A DNA stretch of 64,000 nt from Xylaria sp. FL1777 (Eukaryota; Ascomycota; Sordariomycetes; Xylariales; Xylariaceae). The stretch covers positions 62,001-126,000 of the forward strand of contig MU400561.1 in NCBI GenBank assembly GCA_022578965.1. The letters are read 5' to 3'. Position numbers and translations under genes: made by a program. Positions 48,122-61,501 of the stretch are shown here, in pieces. Position 1 is the stretch's first letter; every line of letters starts with the position of its first letter. The notes beneath the pieces were generated by a model that made no database searches, was not told where the DNA came from, and saw nothing but the letters and a program-made list of their open reading frames with translations.

Positions 48122-51100
48122 TACTTTTTTAAAAAGCACTCCTTAAGGAATGATTTTTATAAATATGTTCTGTTTTAACTTTAGTAGTTTTTTTTAGCTA
48201 AAAAAACTGTTGTATTTATTTAGTTATTTATATATTTAACTTTTTTTCTTTTAGTAAGTCTTTAAGTATTTTTTATTTTTTTTTTAGTATTTTTTTAAGC
48301 TTTTAGTATTTTTGGATATTTTTAATATTTATAAAGTTAAGCTATTTTAAAAAGGTATTTTATTTGTTTTTAAGAAGTGCTTTTATTAAACTATTAGTAA
48401 TTATATTAGTAGTAAAAATATATTTAACTTTTAAAGTTTTATTAAAAACCTTTTATTATAGCTAGTAATTATAAATATTTATATGTTGTAGCTTTATTTA
48501 TAATATAGCAATATTTTTTATAATTAGTTTAATTATTTATTAATTGTTGTATTAAATTTAAATCTACTAGTTATTTAATATAATTTTTAATTCTTTAATT
48601 AATTAGCTAATAAACATTGCTTTTTTAAAAGCTTAAGCAAGTGCTAAAAGTTTAGCTTTAGTTATAAATATTATTACTATATTCTGTTTATTAGCTTTTT
48701 ATTTAATAACTTTACTAATTAACTTTATTATGTAAGCTTATAAAATCTTGCAGTTAAAAAGGTTATTAGCAAAAAAAAAATTATTTGCAATAATAAACTT
48801 ATTTTTGTTTTTAAATTAAAGCGCGTAGTATTAAGTAGTCTTAAAATAAAACAGTAATTAATTAGCAAACTTATAGTGTTTTAATTTAAGATTTAAATTA
48901 AATTATAACAATTAGGATGCTTTAAAGGCAATATTAAGTTAGGTAATTATAGCACTGTATATAATTAAACCTATTTTTTTTTAGTAGCAATAAATCTTTT
49001 GTTATATAGCTAGTTTATTATAAAAGCTAAGTTTTTTTGTTTTTATTAAAATATAAGCTTTAAAAACAAGTTTATTTTTAAGCTTAATAATTTTTTTAAT
49101 GTATAAAAACTATAATAGCTAAATTAAGCTTTTTTTGCAATTTTAAATAACTTTTACGCTAAAAAACTACAAAAAGTTATTTTTATTAATTATTTAATAG
49201 TAGCGCTTTAGTTTAAAGATTGCTTATTAAGTAATAGCTTTTTTAGTCTTTTAATAAGCTAAAATAATATTGTTTATATATATAAAAATAAGAACTTTTT
49301 GCTTAGTATAATAGCATAGCTTATAAAAAATTATTTAGTAGCTTATAGATTTTAAAGATTAAGTTAATTCTTGCTGCTAAAAAAGCAGTAATTTTTAAAA
49401 GCTATATAGTGCTTAAAAAAGTCTAAAAGAAATCTGTGATTTATAGTAGCTTAAAGGCATACATATATAAATTTCCTTGTTTAGTTTTGCGTTAATAAAA
49501 GCATTTATTACATTATATTGTTTTAGTTTAAAATTAAACTTAGCTGCAATAGCTATAAAAGTTTAAAATAATTTGCTTGCAAAAGTAAATACATAAATAT
49601 TTTTTTTTTTGTTAGTTAGCTATTAGTTTTTTTAAATAATAAGTTTAGCTTTATACTTTTAATAAAAGCTATATTTGTTAAACTTGTAAACGTACACTTA
49701 TATATAGTTTAAAGTTAGTTTTTTATAAATAATATATATATTAACTTTTTTTTAGGTATTTATATTTTTATAGCTCTAAAAGTATAACTTTTTAGCCTGC
49801 TTAAAGTATTTACTTATAAAATAAATATTAAAATCTTTATGCTACTTAAGAAGTAAAAAAAAGTTTTAGCAATAGATTTTTTAAAGTACTAAAGCATTTT
49901 TTGAAATAAAATAAGTTAAAGCGCTAAAAGCTATACTTTTAAAATAAATTTAAGTAAAAGCGCTTAAGGCTATACTTTTACAAAAAATGTAAGCTTTTCG
50001 TTTTAAATAAATTTAATATTATTACTAAGGTAGCTTAAAAGTTTTTTTAAAAATTTAGCTTTATTAGTTTTGCTTACTAATATACTATGCTATAATTTTG
50101 CAATTGCTAAACGTTTTGCATTAAACGTAGCTTTTTAGCAACTTTTATGTGCTATAACTTTAAAAAAAGTTGTTTAAAAACTTCCTTTAAACCTTAAAGC
50201 AGAATTAAGCAACCTAGTAGTTTTTATGCGATTTTTTTTTTAGCTAGCTTTTTTAATTATAGCGCTAAAAAAAGCATAATAAGCAAAAAATTTAAAAAAA
50301 ATAAAATAAAAAGCAAAGATTGCTTTAGTATATAAGTAATTAGTTTATAACAGTAAGTCTTCATTTTAATTTATATTTTTACTAATATTTCTGTTTTTTG
50401 CTTTTTTAGTAAAGTTAATTAGTGCGTATACTTTTTAGTCCTTATATAAATTAATAAAAATTTGCTAAGCAGTTTTTGTATAAAATTAGTAAGTAATTTT
50501 AGCTAATAAAACCTTAAACTTTTTATTAATAGTTTTTAAAAAGTTATTTTTTAAAGAATTAATATTTTTTAAAAAAATAATGTTTTTATTAAATATAATA
50601 TTTTTAGTTATAATAACTTTGTTAGCTTTTAATAACTAAATATAGTAAATAGTAAATAATTAATATTTAACTAAATACTTTATTTAAGCCTTTAAATTAA
50701 GCTTTTTTTTTTTATTAGTTTTTAGCTAAGCTATTAATATTATAACAAACGCTTTATATCTATAGATTTTTAGATATAATAAAACAAGTACTTTGTTTTT
50801 TTTAATTATATTGTTTTACATTTAGAAATAAGTATAAAATTTCTTGTATAGAGTTTTTTAATTATAAATATATTTAGAAGTGTAATTATAAAAGTATATA
50901 GTAGCTTTAACAATTTTTATTTAAAGGTAAGTTAGCAACTTAGATTTATTTTTTATAAATTTTGCCTTTTTTTTAATTATACTTTTTAACCTTTTAGCAC
51001 TTTTATTAAGTGCTTAAGTATTAAAAGAAAACACTTTAAAAGTGATTTTTTTAGTTGTTTAAAAATACTAAGCAAGTTTAAAAGTGCTTTTTATATTTAT

Positions 51101-53459
51101 AATTATTTTATTGTTGCATTTTATTATTAATACTTTAGTTTTATAATAATTTTATATATGTTTAATTAAGTAAATAAGTGCAATTTTAATTAATAAATAC
51201 GTTTAGTTATATAAGTAATAGTTAAATGTAAAGCTAGAAAATTAGTTAATAATAAGCATTATATACTATTTCTTGTTTTTATTTTTTTGAAAATCTTTAT
51301 AATTATAAAAGTTAATTGCTAGTTATATACTAGCTACTATTAGCTTTTTTTATGGTTATTTATTAATTTAGCGTTTAATTTTTAATACTTTATATATGTT
51401 GTACTAAGTAATCTTTATTTTGTTACTTTTATTAAAAGCTTAGCAAATTTTTACTTTTTAAAATAAAATTACTAAGTGTTGTATTACTTTAGGTCTTAAA
51501 TAACTTATTTAAAAGTGCTATTTAAATAAATCTTCTTATAAAAGTAGCTTTTTTATATATAAATTAAGTTTGTTTTGTTATATATAAAAAGCATATTTTT
51601 TAAGTAATAATAAAAGATATTTTATAACAAATTAATTAAGCTAATTTTATAAACAGCATAAAGTTAACTTATTTTTTTATTGCAGAAAGTTTATAGGTAG
51701 TTTATTATTTTATTAGTACTTTAGCTAATTAAAAACTTAAAGTAATACTAAATTAATAGCTATTATAAAGTAAAATGCTATATTATATAGCTAAAGAACT
51801 TCTAGTTCTTTTAGTTTTTAAATACGTATGTTTACTTCGTTAAATTTTTTAATTAAAATTACTTTATTTTTTGCGTATATTACATTATTTAGGTTAGCTT
51901 GCTTAAGATTTAAAAATCTGCTAACTTTATTAAATATATATATTATAGTGCTTAAGTTTAAAATTATAAAGTTTTTAAGTTTATATATTGTTTTAGTTTT
52001 ATTTTTAGCTGCAAATATAGTTTAAGCTAGTTTTTTTAATAATTAATTAATATTTAGTTCGGCTTTTTTTTGCTTTGTTTTTTTTTTTTAAATCTGCTTA
52101 ATTTTTTTTAAAAGTTTTAAGTTAAACTTTAGTATTTATAGAACTATTTTTTAAACTGTTTTATTAAGTGTAAAATCTTTGCTTGCTATTTTTAAAAAAG
52201 CGTACTAACATTTATTAAGTAAATAGTTTTAAGTATATAGCTTATAATTTGTGTTTTTATTATTAGTATTTACTTAGGAACACTTAAGTTTTATGTTTTT
52301 TTTATGTTTTTGTAATTTTTTGCTATAAATGCTGCTTTAACTTTTTTTTGCTAGTTTTTAGCAATTAAGAACTTTTTCCATTTTAATTATATTGTTTATT
52401 TTTTTTATATTTCTAAAGTTATAAAAGCTTTTTTTATAAAGTTTTTTTTTAAGTAGCTTGCTTTAAACTAATAGCTTAATGCTTGCTTTGTTTTATAAGT
52501 TTGCTGCAATTATAATATAATTAAAGGTTTTATTTTTAATCTTTTGTTAATTAATTTATTAAAATATTATTACTTATTTTTAGTAGCTTTTTTTTAAGGC
52601 TTTTTTTAGGTTAGTAGCTATGTTATATAACTTAATAAGATTTATAGCTTTATGTTTTGCTGCTAAAGCTAGCTTTTCTTTTTATTTGGTTGCTTAAATT
52701 TTTAGATTTTTTAGTAATTGTTTTGTGCTATTATTAATAAATAATTTATAATTTAGCTTTGCTTAATATATAAAGCTTTCTTTTAAGTGTGCTTTAATAA
52801 TGCAAAGCTTGTTGTATTACATATTAAATATATTTATAAATTTTAGCATTATATTCTTATAGTTTTAAAATACTGTTTTAAAGATTTAGTTCTTTAATTA
52901 GTTAGTAGTTTTAACTTAATTAGTATATTTGCGTATTTTTGCATTATAATTATTTAAATCGGTATTATATGTGGTTTGTTTAAAAGTAGTTATTTTTATT
53001 ATACTTTATAAAGGTTTTAAATCTATAGTTTTATAATTTATTATTAATAAAAACTTTATAAAAAATGTTAGTATTATTGCTGCTTTTAAATAATCTTTAA
53101 CTTTAAGTATTATAAGTTGCTTTAGCTATAATATTTTTATATTTAGGTTTAAAGTAATATAATTTTATAAGTTTAAGCTAACTGCTTTGCTTTTAAGCTT
53201 TTTATTTTATAAGTAAAAATTATTTAGATATTTTAACGCGATTTTTACGTTTTAATTAGCTAATTTTTGTATGCTAATTATTTAACTAAGCTAATAGCTT
53301 GTTTAATAATAGTTAAAAGTAGCAATAAAACTTTTAATTGTTAAATATAAGTAATAGCATGTAATATTAGGTTTATTAATTATATTAATTATATATAGTG
53401 TGTTATTTTTGTTATATAAACATAACTAGTAAGCTATGCAGATTTTATATAAGAGCTTT

Positions 53460-53539
53460 TGTTTTTTTAACATAGGTTTACTTTTAAATACTTATTAATT
53501 AAATAATCTAGCTTAAAATATAATCCTTTATATTTAATA
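53460..53539 (-). repeat. LTR-like direct repeat, 5' side of copia relic
   Basis: 80 bp, partner of 48,042-48,121. On the minus strand it is followed within about 25 bp by CTCTTATATAAAA, a TATA-like box. This fits promoter-bearing LTR or leader sequence that the other copy lacks. No matching 5-bp duplication was found outside the pair. Confidence 0.7.
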
Positions 53540-54841
53540 GTAACTTATTTTTTAATTTGCTAAGTAATTTAATAAAAATATTATAGCAGTTCTTAATTAA
53601 TTAGCTATTTTATTTAATAGCTTAGTTAACACAGTTAGCTAGCAATTTTATTTAAGCTATTAGTACTATTAACAATATAAAACATTTGTTAATGTTTTTA
53701 TTTTACTTATATATATTATTAATTAATAAGTTTTATATATAATTAAGTTTTTAGATTATATTATTAGCATTATATATTTAAAACGATCGTTATATTTGCT
53801 TAGTATAATTCTTTATTTTTGCTTTGCTACTATACTTAATACTAGTTTTTTAGTTTTGCGTTATTTATTATAAAGCTTTTTTATAAAATAGTTTTGCTAA
53901 AATAAATACATATTTAGTTTTTATTTTTTTTTTGTTAAATGTTTATACTAAAAAAAATTGCTAGAAGTTTTATTTAATTTACTGTAAAGCTTATTGCTGC
54001 TGCTTGCTATAGCGTTACTTAGCTTTGCTTTTTTTTATTATTAATAGGAATTTAATAATTAAAGCATGCTTAAATTTATTTTATTTGATTGTTAAAATGC
54101 TGTTGCTTCTAAAAGTAAAGTCTGCAGTTAAATTAGTATTAATTTATTAGCTTATAAAGTAAATAAAAAAGTTTATTTTTCTAGCGTTTTTTTATAATAA
54201 CTTTATAACTAACTATAAAAAATATTAAATTTATTATAAAAGCTTTTTATAAAAAAAAGCTATAAATGCATTTGTTAGTACTTAGCTTTACGTTAGTATA
54301 ATTAGCATGTATTACTCCGGTTTTAGTAGCAGAAGCTTTGCTTTAATCTAGAATAAAAACAAAAAATATATAGTTATTAATTATTAAAAAGCAGCACTTG
54401 CTGCTGCTTTTAAAAATATAAATAAAGACAATATTAAGGAAAGCATTTTTAGCAGCTTAGTAGCTAGTATATTAAGCAAGCTGCACAAACTAAAATTTAC
54501 ATATAGAAAGTTTGGTGCTTTATTTTAGCACAACGTTATTTAATCGGCTTTTTTTATAGCTTAAAATAAATTTGCTATAACTAAAAATATAGTACGCTAT
54601 ATAATAGCTAGCATTAAAATAGTAAAGTAGAATTTCTTAATATAAAACCTGTTATAAGCCCAAGATTTTACTTTTAGCAATATAATTCCATTTTTTTACT
54701 ATGTGCTTATTAGCTTATTATAGCTTGTTAAAAACTATATACCAAAAAAAACTTATATAATATTAAACTATAAAACATTGCATATAATAATAGTTAACTG
54801 CTTAAGGATAGCTATTTTTAGTATTAAAGTTATAAAAAAAA

Positions 54842-55068
54842 ATACAATATAACAAGTAAAGTAGTATATTTAAAATAACTAGAAGTAAAAAAAGTAACTT
54901 AAAAGTCAAAAGGTATTAAAGGTATAAAAAAGTATATAATATAGCAAGTAAAATAATATATTTAAAATAACTAAAAGTAAAAAAAGTAACTTAAAAGTTA
55001 AAAAGAATAAGTAATATATATATATAGCTTAAAAAGTATAAAGTATATTATATTTACTTATTTTAACA
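54842..55068 (-). mobile_element. LTR copy plus partial tandem LTR fragment
   Basis: 54,914-55,068 is a minus-strand copy (155 bp) of the 150-bp LTR family; the extra bases are TA repeats in its middle. Directly next to it, 54,842-54,913 repeats about half of the same LTR in the same direction (shared ATATTTAAAATAACTA and AAAAAAAGTAACTTAAAAGT blocks). The pair is thus an LTR abutting a truncated LTR, as results from nested insertion or unequal recombination. No target-site duplication was found. Confidence 0.75.
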
Positions 55069-58000
55069 TTTAATATAACAATAATAAACCTGCTTTTTAA
55101 AAATATTTTAATAGTATTATTAATAAGTATTATTTTTAACAATAAAATAAACGATTTCTTGATTTTAAAAATGCGTAACAAGTTTAGCTTTAAGCTAAGC
55201 AAAGCTAATTTTATTCGCGCAAACAAGCAGCTTTTATTTTTAATAATACTATTAATAATTATGTATACAAACAACTACATTTTTACAACTATAATAGCAG
55301 CTAATAAATCATAAATAATAAGCTTAATAACGTAAGTAGCTTAGCATATATTAAAGCATAATCTTATAATAGCAAAAGTAATTTAATTGTTACGTATATA
55401 TAATTAGCTAATGCTTAATATAGCAGTTCTTAAAGCTAGTTTTAATGTTGCTATAGCTGCAAGCATAACTGCTAAAAAACATAACATAACATAAACAAAC
55501 GTAGCTTTAAGCGCTGTTTAAAAAATTTAAATAAGCTTAAACAGTTAATTTAAAGCTGCTTTAAAAACAGACAGCTAAATAGCAAAGGACTTATATTATA
55601 AATAAACGTTCAAACTAGTAATTTTTTATATATATATATTTAATACATAATTAGTAGCTAGTTTTTTAACCTAATAATAAAACCAGAATACCTACTATTA
55701 GTAAAGTATGTTTATTTTTGTTTTTTTATTTATGCTTAATTTTACTTTTATTTTGTTAATATATTATTTAATAAAATAAAATAAATATATTTAAAATTAT
55801 CGTAAAAAAGTTATTATATATATTAAACCGGCTAAATACTTTGTGCTATTTTTAAATGCATAGTTTAGTAAAACACCAAAACTATACTATGCTAAATTAA
55901 GACTTATTAAAACTGTTTTGCGTACTAAAAGTAAAACTATTTAGCTTTTATAAATTTAAAACATATAAGCAAACCCCAGAGGTTAAAAAGCCTAAATTAA
56001 TTGTATATAAACTTAAGAATAGCTATTATGCTTAACAATAGCTTATATAAAAGGCATAAATTTTTATAGCTATAATAAATTATTATATTTAAAATAAAAA
56101 GTTAATAACTTAATTTTAAGCTTTAATATTAGCTCTTGTTATATAAAAAATGTTGCGTTTAAATATATAAACGCTTAGTTATATAAAAGTTAACTAGTGT
56201 ACTTTTTAAAAGAGCTTATAAAAACAGTTTTTAAAAGATTTAAGTTCTAAAAGCTAGCTAGTATAAAACAAATAAAAAGATCGTAATATATATAAGCTTA
56301 TTAAACTAGTAGTTTAGCTAAGCTAATATTTATTTTAACGTAACAAAAAATCATTAAAAAAACAACTAGTTAATATAACTATAAATAAAATTATTATTAC
56401 AACTAGTATAACTTTAGCTATAAGCTATTTACTTTATTAAATAATATAAAAAAAAGTACGTTTAGTTTTAGTTATTATATGTTTTCTTTATTTTTATATG
56501 TTTAATTTAATTTTCGTTATAGTTAAAATTTCTATAACAATTTAATAACTTTAGTAATTTGTTTAATTGTCCTTTAACTACATTAGCAAACTTTAGCTCA
56601 TTTTTTTTTTTATTTAATATATTTTGCTTATAAAAAGCAATAATACAGAGATTATTAGTAATAGCTGCTTAATTAAAAATATAATACGTTATAAAATCTG
56701 CTTGCTATTTAATATAGCTAATAAAGTTATTAGTTTTTTTGCAGAAATTATAAATAAAATACTTAGCTAGCTTTTTGCTTAAAATTTATTTTATTAAACT
56801 ACGTATAAAGTTAAGTTACGCAATATTAGTAGCATTATAGTTTTTAACTTAGCTGTAAACTAATAATATAGCTTTTATAATATTATAAACTTGCGCTTAG
56901 TAATGCAATATATTAAAAAGTTATTAATTTAATAAAAAAAAAATACTTTATTTTTTATACTAAATATATAAATAGTCCAAAAGCATTTAATAAATGGTTT
57001 ATATATTATTAGCTTAACTAGTTAAGTTTTAGCATATAAAACCTAGTTAAAGCAAATAGTACATATAACTCTAAATACAAATAGCAAAAATACAATATAT
57101 AAAGCAAGTTATACAATGATTTTGCTTATCTTAATACGCTTAAAGCAAGCATAAATTAACTATTTAAATTTATTATATTATTTTATTAGCAATTTATGTT
57201 TTTTAAAATACAAAAAGCACAAGAAAAAAAAATAATAGCAAACCTGTTTAAAACAATTAGCGCTAAATGTATAGCTACAAATAAGCAAAACATAGTACTG
57301 TTCGTAGGTATTACTGCTTAAAGTATTTTAGGCAATATTACTAATAGCTAAATTTTTAACTATATAAATTGGGCATTTAATTTAAATTTATGTATTTAAG
57401 TATAATAACTTTTTAGTATTATTAAAATAAATAAGCACTTAATAAAAACAGTTTATATTAACAATAATTTTGCTATTGTTAATTTATAAAACGCTAGTTA
57501 TAGTTATCTTAAAACAATGTTAAGCTATTATATATAAAGAAAGTTATGTTTTTGTTTAAAAAAGGTTGTTTTTAAGCGTTAAAAAAAAAGGTAAAGTTTT
57601 AAGTTAATAAAAACAAGTCCGTAATAGCAAAATAAAAAAGTAATAAAAAACGAACTAAAAAAAACAAACAGATACTAAATATTATAATATAGCTCTTAAA
57701 GTTTTTTTAAAGCTTACTACTAAGTAAAATAATAAGCTGCAACTTTTTAAATAGTTTACTAAGCTCTAAAAGCTATATAATTAAGTAAACATAAATAAAA
57801 ACTGTTTAATAAACTTGGTATTTTTAACTTTCTTTAGTTTTAATAGCTCCTTAAGTACTTAAATAAAATAACAAAAAAATAATTAAAAAGGCAAATAAAT
57901 AAATAAAAGAAAAATCAAGCAATAATAGAATTAAAAAAAATAAAAGCTTTATATAGTTAAAAAAAACTACTTAAATAACTAAGTAAGTATAAAAAATGCG

Positions 58001-61000
58001 TTAGTATTATAAAAAAGAAATAGTTCTATAAAGCAAATAAGCATATATTTTAGTAAATAATCTTATATATTTTAAGCTTTTTATATTAAACGCAGCATAA
58101 TTAATTATATATTATGTTAAGCATAATGCTATTTTATAAAGTAAAGTATTAAGTATATAAAATATGCCTAAGCTTTTTTTTGTTTTCGTAATGCTTAAAT
58201 ATAGCAAAAAGCTATAAATATTATTATTATAAAAAACTTTCTTTTAATTCTGCAGCGCTAAGCAAAAGCAAAGCTAGTTTTAAAACTAAAGCTAAATATA
58301 AAGCACTTTATATAAGCTTTGCACTTTTAAGTAAAAAGCTTTATAGTTTAACAGTGTACTAAAGCTTTTTTCTAATTACTATTATAGCATATAATACTTT
58401 AGTAGCTTTACTTAGCTCAAATTAAAGTTAATAATATATATAATAATGCTTTGCTTGTTTTAGTATTTTTATAAATTGTATAAATAACTAGTTATTTTAT
58501 TATATAAAAAAAACTATTAGCAGTACTTTTTATTTTGTTAAACTAAAACTATTCTTGTAAGCTAGTTTTATTACTGGAGATTTATAGTGCTTTAGTTAAC
58601 AATTAGCAAAAAAAAAGCTATCTTTTTATATTAAAGCAATATACCTCTAAAGTTTTAACTAAAAACAAGCAAAACAATCTTTATAAAAAGTCCTTAGCAA
58701 AGCAATATTATTTTTATATTGCTAATAATATAGCTGCTATAAATATTTATACAATAAATAAATAGTTTTACTAAAACTAGGGAATTTACTGCATAACTTT
58801 TCTTTTATAACATTTAAAAGCTTATATAAATAACACAAAAAAACTTCACAATTAATAAAAACTAAAAAGCATTAAATATTCGCATAATAACTATTTAACT
58901 ATTAGTAATATCTTTAATACTAAATTAGCAACTAAATATTTTTCTGTATAATAATTTAAATCTTTTAAACTATCTCTAGAATAAACTACTTTTTTAAAAC
59001 CCAAGCCTTAACATATAATTTTACGTACAGAAAAGCCAGTATTAATAGCAGTTCGTATAACTAAATATTAAATATTAAAATACCTTTAAGCTACTTAATT
59101 CTTACATAATAAAAGCAAGCTATAAACTAAAGTTTTAGCTAATATATAAATACCTTGTTTAGCATTTTTCTCCTCGAACACTAAAGCAAAAAATATACGT
59201 TCATATAACGCTAAATTTAGCTATTAAAGGCATACCTCCAAACTTACTTTTAATAAAAAATATACAAAACGGAACAATACTGCCTAAAAAATATATTGCT
59301 TTCTAGAAAAGCTAGAACTCAAGCAAAAATTATACAAGCAAGCCGTATAACTTATTATATAATAAAGCTTAGCTATTTATTAATGCTTACTAACGTATTA
59401 AAATCACAAAAAACCAATACTACGCTATATTTCCATATATTCTAAAAAGTCGCACAAAAAGTTTTTTTATTAATTATATTAATCCAAACAAAACATAAAA
59501 TAAAATATACTATATAATAAATACTTACTTTTATACTAATATAAATTATAGCTAGTACTAAGCTAATTAAACAATAGTTTTTTTTGTATAAATAAAAAAA
59601 AAAAACATAAACTTAGTATTGTATAAAGTACTAAAATTAATGTTTAAAAAGCTTAAAAAGCTTAAAAAAGCATAACAAGCGCTTAATGCTAGCTATTAAA
59701 AAAAAATTTAATTAAATATAAACGTTATATAAGCATGCTAAAGTATACTAAAACTAGCTATAGCACTTATTTTTTAAAAACTAACATGCAAAAAGTTCTT
59801 TGCTAACTTTTAAGCGTGCTTACGTATAGCTTTAAATAATACGTTTAAAAGCTTCGTACAAAAAAACAATAAAATATATTTTACGGACTAAAAATATAAC
59901 TATAGCTATACAAAGAACTTATAACTTAAATTTTTATTAAAATTATTAAGTTAACTAACTAAGCAGCTAAACTATTTTTAAAGCTAAAACAAAAAGGATT
60001 AAAACTATTATACAAACAAATAATGCTTCGTACGCTAAAAAAAAAGCTGCTAGTTAACGCAGTATACCTTTTACAAAAAAGCCCGTGCAAAAAAGGTATA
60101 CTTTAATTTGCACAAAATAATTTATAGCTAAAAATTTATGCTTAACTAATTTTATATATACGTTATAAAATATAAAAAATATTTAAACTTAAACAATAGC
60201 AATAAAAATATTAATAAGAAATTTAATAACTAAACTACTTAATATTTAATAAACAACGCATTTTTTTATTATACAACAAAAAAAGATATTTAGAACTATA
60301 AAACAATAGTTCTATATAATTAGTTTATATTAAGCGTTTAGTATTATATGGACTACTAAGGTAAACTTTAGAATACTAGCGCTTTAAACTATTTAATAGC
60401 AAAAAAAGCGCAATTAAAAGCTTACTTAAAAATATACCTTTATACAAAAGTTAGCTAAACCTTAAAAAGTACCTATATTTAATTTTGCAGAAATAATACT
60501 ATAAGTGCTATAAGCACTATATAAATAAAGAATGCCTTTAGTATAACTATATATTACATTTTAAATATTTATACCTTTTTTTTATTCTTGTTAAAAAATG
60601 CTAACTGCTTAAAAGCATACTTTAATAACACAAAGAATATTATTATATAGCAAAACAAGAAAACTATTTTTGTTGTACATAAATAAAAGTACTTATTTTT
60701 TAATACTAGCTTATATAAAGCAAGCTTTTACTTTATAAAAACAGAACTTTAAAAGCTTTACTAACGCTTTAAACATTTTTGTATAAAAAAACTGCATAAA
60801 ATGCTTAGCTATATTAGCTATAATGTTAATTGCTTTGCTTTAAAAAAAATCTAGAAGCTTTACTACTATTGCTAATTTATTAAGTTAGTAAATATAAATA
60901 CTATTATTATTAATTCTATAACAATAATATTGTTTTATATAACACAATTGCATAATTAAGTACTTTAACGTTTTAAGTTTACAATTAAAAACAACTGCAA

Positions 61001-61351
61001 TTTTAACTACGAAGTTATAATTAATGTCTTACAAATATACAATAAATAGGTTTTCTATGTTATTAATGCAGCTATATTATTTTAAGCAGCAATATTTTTA
61101 AAATTAATGTTTGTATAAAACGCTTAAAAAGCACTATAAAAGTGCTAAATAAATGTATATTAAGGACCGCCGGACTACGTTATATATAACCTTAGTACAA
61201 ACCTTTTGTTTAAAGAATTTCAGAACTAAGCTAAAATTATAAGTATAAAATATTAAAAAATGCTTATTAAAGCTTATTAAGCTATTAGCAAAATTAAAAA
61301 AACATATAAGCTGCTTTAATATGTATATAATATTCTAAAGGCTAAACTAAG

Positions 61352-61501
61352 TGTTAAAATAAATAAATATAGTATACTTTATACCCTTTAAGCTATATAT
61401 ATTATTTATTTTTTTTAACCTTTAGGTTACTTTTTTTACTTTTAGTTATTTTAAATATACAATTTATTTGCTATATTATATACTTTTTTATACCTTTAAC
61501 A
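61352..61501 (+). mobile_element. 150-bp LTR copy, best-preserved ends
   Basis: Same 150-bp LTR family as 43,224-43,373, in the same orientation. It keeps the canonical ends TGTT..AACA. The neighbouring 5-mers (CTAAG and ATAAA) do not match, so this may be one end of a longer element or a recombined copy. Internal landmarks shared by all copies are TTTAAGCTATATATATTA and AGGTTACTTTTTTTACT. Confidence 0.78.

Larger units (their letters stand above)
48042..53539 (-). mobile_element. Ty1/copia retrotransposon relic, RIP-inactivated
   Basis: About 5.5 kb between two 80-bp direct repeats, coding on the minus strand. At 52,025-51,828 the frame reads FIILNLSTIIYIFN followed by SRFLNLKQA. This corresponds to the aspartic protease (D-S-G/S-T active site, Asp changed to Asn) of fungal copia elements. 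Integrase should lie at 51.8-50 kb and was not resolved. RT is at 49,547-49,250: KFNFKLKQYNVINAFINAKL, then IYICMPLSYYKS, the 'KALYGLRKSPLLWQREL' block with RIP stops (ALYSF*KLLLF*QQEL), and YINNI for the catalytic YVDD at about 49,265-49,280. PR before RT is the copia order. RNase H would occupy about 49.0-48.2 kb. Many stops make it non-functional. Confidence 0.85.

Noticed and set aside
51828..52025. 65-codon open frame on the + strand
   Set aside because: Antisense shadow of the copia protease relic on the minus strand.
55029..55274. 81-codon open frame on the minus strand
   Set aside because: It overlaps the LTR copy at 54,914-55,068 and has no recognisable protein motif; probably a chance gap between stops.
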